From: Glaciihabitans tibetensis
Lineage (GTDB): Bacteria; Actinomycetota; Actinomycetes; Actinomycetales; Microbacteriaceae
Reading direction: 5' to 3'
Assembly: GCF_003003265.1 (NCBI RefSeq)
Contig: NZ_PVTL01000006.1
Coordinates: 124,001-188,000 of the forward strand
DNA length: 64,000 nucleotides
Every line of letters begins with the position of its first letter. Position 1 is the first letter of the stretch. Below are positions 63,490 through 64,000 of this stretch, one piece after another. The translations under genes were made by a program, and so were the position numbers. Under the pieces are notes generated by a model. That model ran no database searches. It worked only from the letters and a program-made list of their open reading frames with translations, and had not been told where the DNA came from.

Positions 63490-64000
63490 CTAGATCTTTC
63501 GGAGGAGCACGCTGCTGACGGCGTGATCCGAGCCCTTACGCAGCACCAGGTCCGCCCGCGCGCGGGTCGGCTGGATGTTCTCGAGCAGGTTCGGTTCGTT
63601 GATGTCTTTCCAGACCTGGCGCGCGCGGGCCCCCGCCTCTTCCTCGCTGAGCGTGGAGAATCGGTGGAAGTAGGACTGTGGGTTGGTGAATGCGCCACGC
63701 TGCAGGGACATAAACCGGTCGACGTACCAACGCTGGATGTCGCTGGTGCGGGCGTCCACGTAGATGGTGAAGTCGAACAGGTCGCTGACCGCGAGGCGGT
63801 GGCCGGGAGCCGGCGGCTGTAACACGTTGAGACCCTCGACGATGAGCACGTCGGGGCGGCGCACGACTACTTCGGCGTCGGGCACGATGTCGTAGCTGAG
63901 GTGTGAGTAGAACGGCGCGCGCACCTCGCTCGCCCCGCTCTTGATCTTGCTGACGAACCGGAGCAGTGCCCTGCGGTCGTAGCTCTCGGGGAAGCCTTTG
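63490..64000 (-). CDS. coaA: Pantothenate kinase (type I), 5' end outside window
   Basis: The C-terminal 169 residues of bacterial type I pantothenate kinase; the start lies beyond 64000. Visible blocks are [20 protein letters not shown] at the window edge, [22 protein letters not shown] and [20 protein letters not shown] at the end. The P loop is upstream and unseen. It phosphorylates pantothenate, the first step to coenzyme A. The stop TAG is the complement of 63490-63492. It converges on glmM. Confidence 0.96.
   Translation of the reverse strand, partial: KGFPESYDRRALLRFVSKIKSGASEVRAPFYSHLSYDIVPDAEVVVRRPDVLIVEGLNVLQPPAPGHRLAVSDLFDFTIYVDARTSDIQRWYVDRFMSLQRGAFTNPQSYFHRFSTLSEEEAGARARQVWKDINEPNLLENIQPTRARADLVLRKGSDHAVSSVLLRKI

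Noticed and set aside
1..64000. tRNA, rRNA, insertion sequences, integrases or attachment sites
   Set aside because: I looked for T-loop GTTCRA cores, transposase motifs and flanking repeats and found none that could be supported.

Overview
The window is a piece of a high-GC actinobacterial chromosome, most likely from the family Microbacteriaceae. The grounds are the actinobacterial forms of RpoB and RpoC, frequent GTG and TTG starts, Ala/Lys- or Ala/Glu-rich tails on several ribosomal proteins, a two-protein S13-S11-alpha cluster without S4, and no S14 gene between L5 and S8. It is mostly core chromosome. I see no insertion sequence, phage, CRISPR array, tRNA or rRNA.

Layout. 1-12056 is accessory and housekeeping: the end of a GH1 beta-glucosidase, a short-chain dehydrogenase, a DEAD-box helicase with a long leader, DUF1684, GyrI-like, SRPBCC and DUF427 proteins, a membrane protein with a probable frameshift, a divergent CGNR-regulator/AHSA1 pair around a palindromic leaderless promoter, a minus-strand operon of sugar dehydrogenase, helical-repeat protein and SprT-like protein, a tiny sigma-region-4 protein and a spermidine-synthase-like protein. 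12057-19874 is rpoB-rpoC with a clear promoter and a perfect 18-bp terminator stem. 21005-34022 is a complete type IV pilus assembly cluster: pilB, pilT, pilC, pilA, three minor-pilin-like genes, pilD, a pilM-pilN fusion and pilO. It has no secretin, as expected in a one-membrane cell. It lies between rpoBC and the str operon. 34136-35741 holds two membrane proteins. 35716-40556 is rpsL-rpsG-fusA-tuf with promoter and terminator. 40656-42774 holds topoisomerase IB, an MT0933-like small protein, a DUF1275 membrane protein and a possible 25-residue CxxC peptide. 43060-61434 is the S10-spc-alpha supercluster (rpsJ to rplO, secY, adk, map, infA, rpmJ, rpsM, rpsK, rpoA, rplQ), then truA, rplM and rpsI. 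glmM follows, then a 670-bp convergent gap, then the 3' part of coaA on the minus strand.

How it fits together. RpoA/B/C with the ribosomal proteins, EF-G, EF-Tu, IF-1, SecY, Adk and Map form the transcription, translation and secretion core. The pilus cluster encodes extension (PilB) and retraction (PilT) motors, the platform PilC, the PilM-PilN/PilO alignment parts, the prepilin peptidase PilD, one major pilin and three large minor-pilin-like proteins, two of them very large. The most unusual material is the pilM-pilN fusion, the oversized minor pilins, twin identical-stem hairpins in the pilA leader, a structured rpsG-fusA spacer closed by a 12-bp helix, promoters embedded in upstream stop codons, and a window-wide habit of short tandem repeats (15-bp pentapeptide repeats inside five unrelated genes and 13-24-bp repeats at or just past stop codons).
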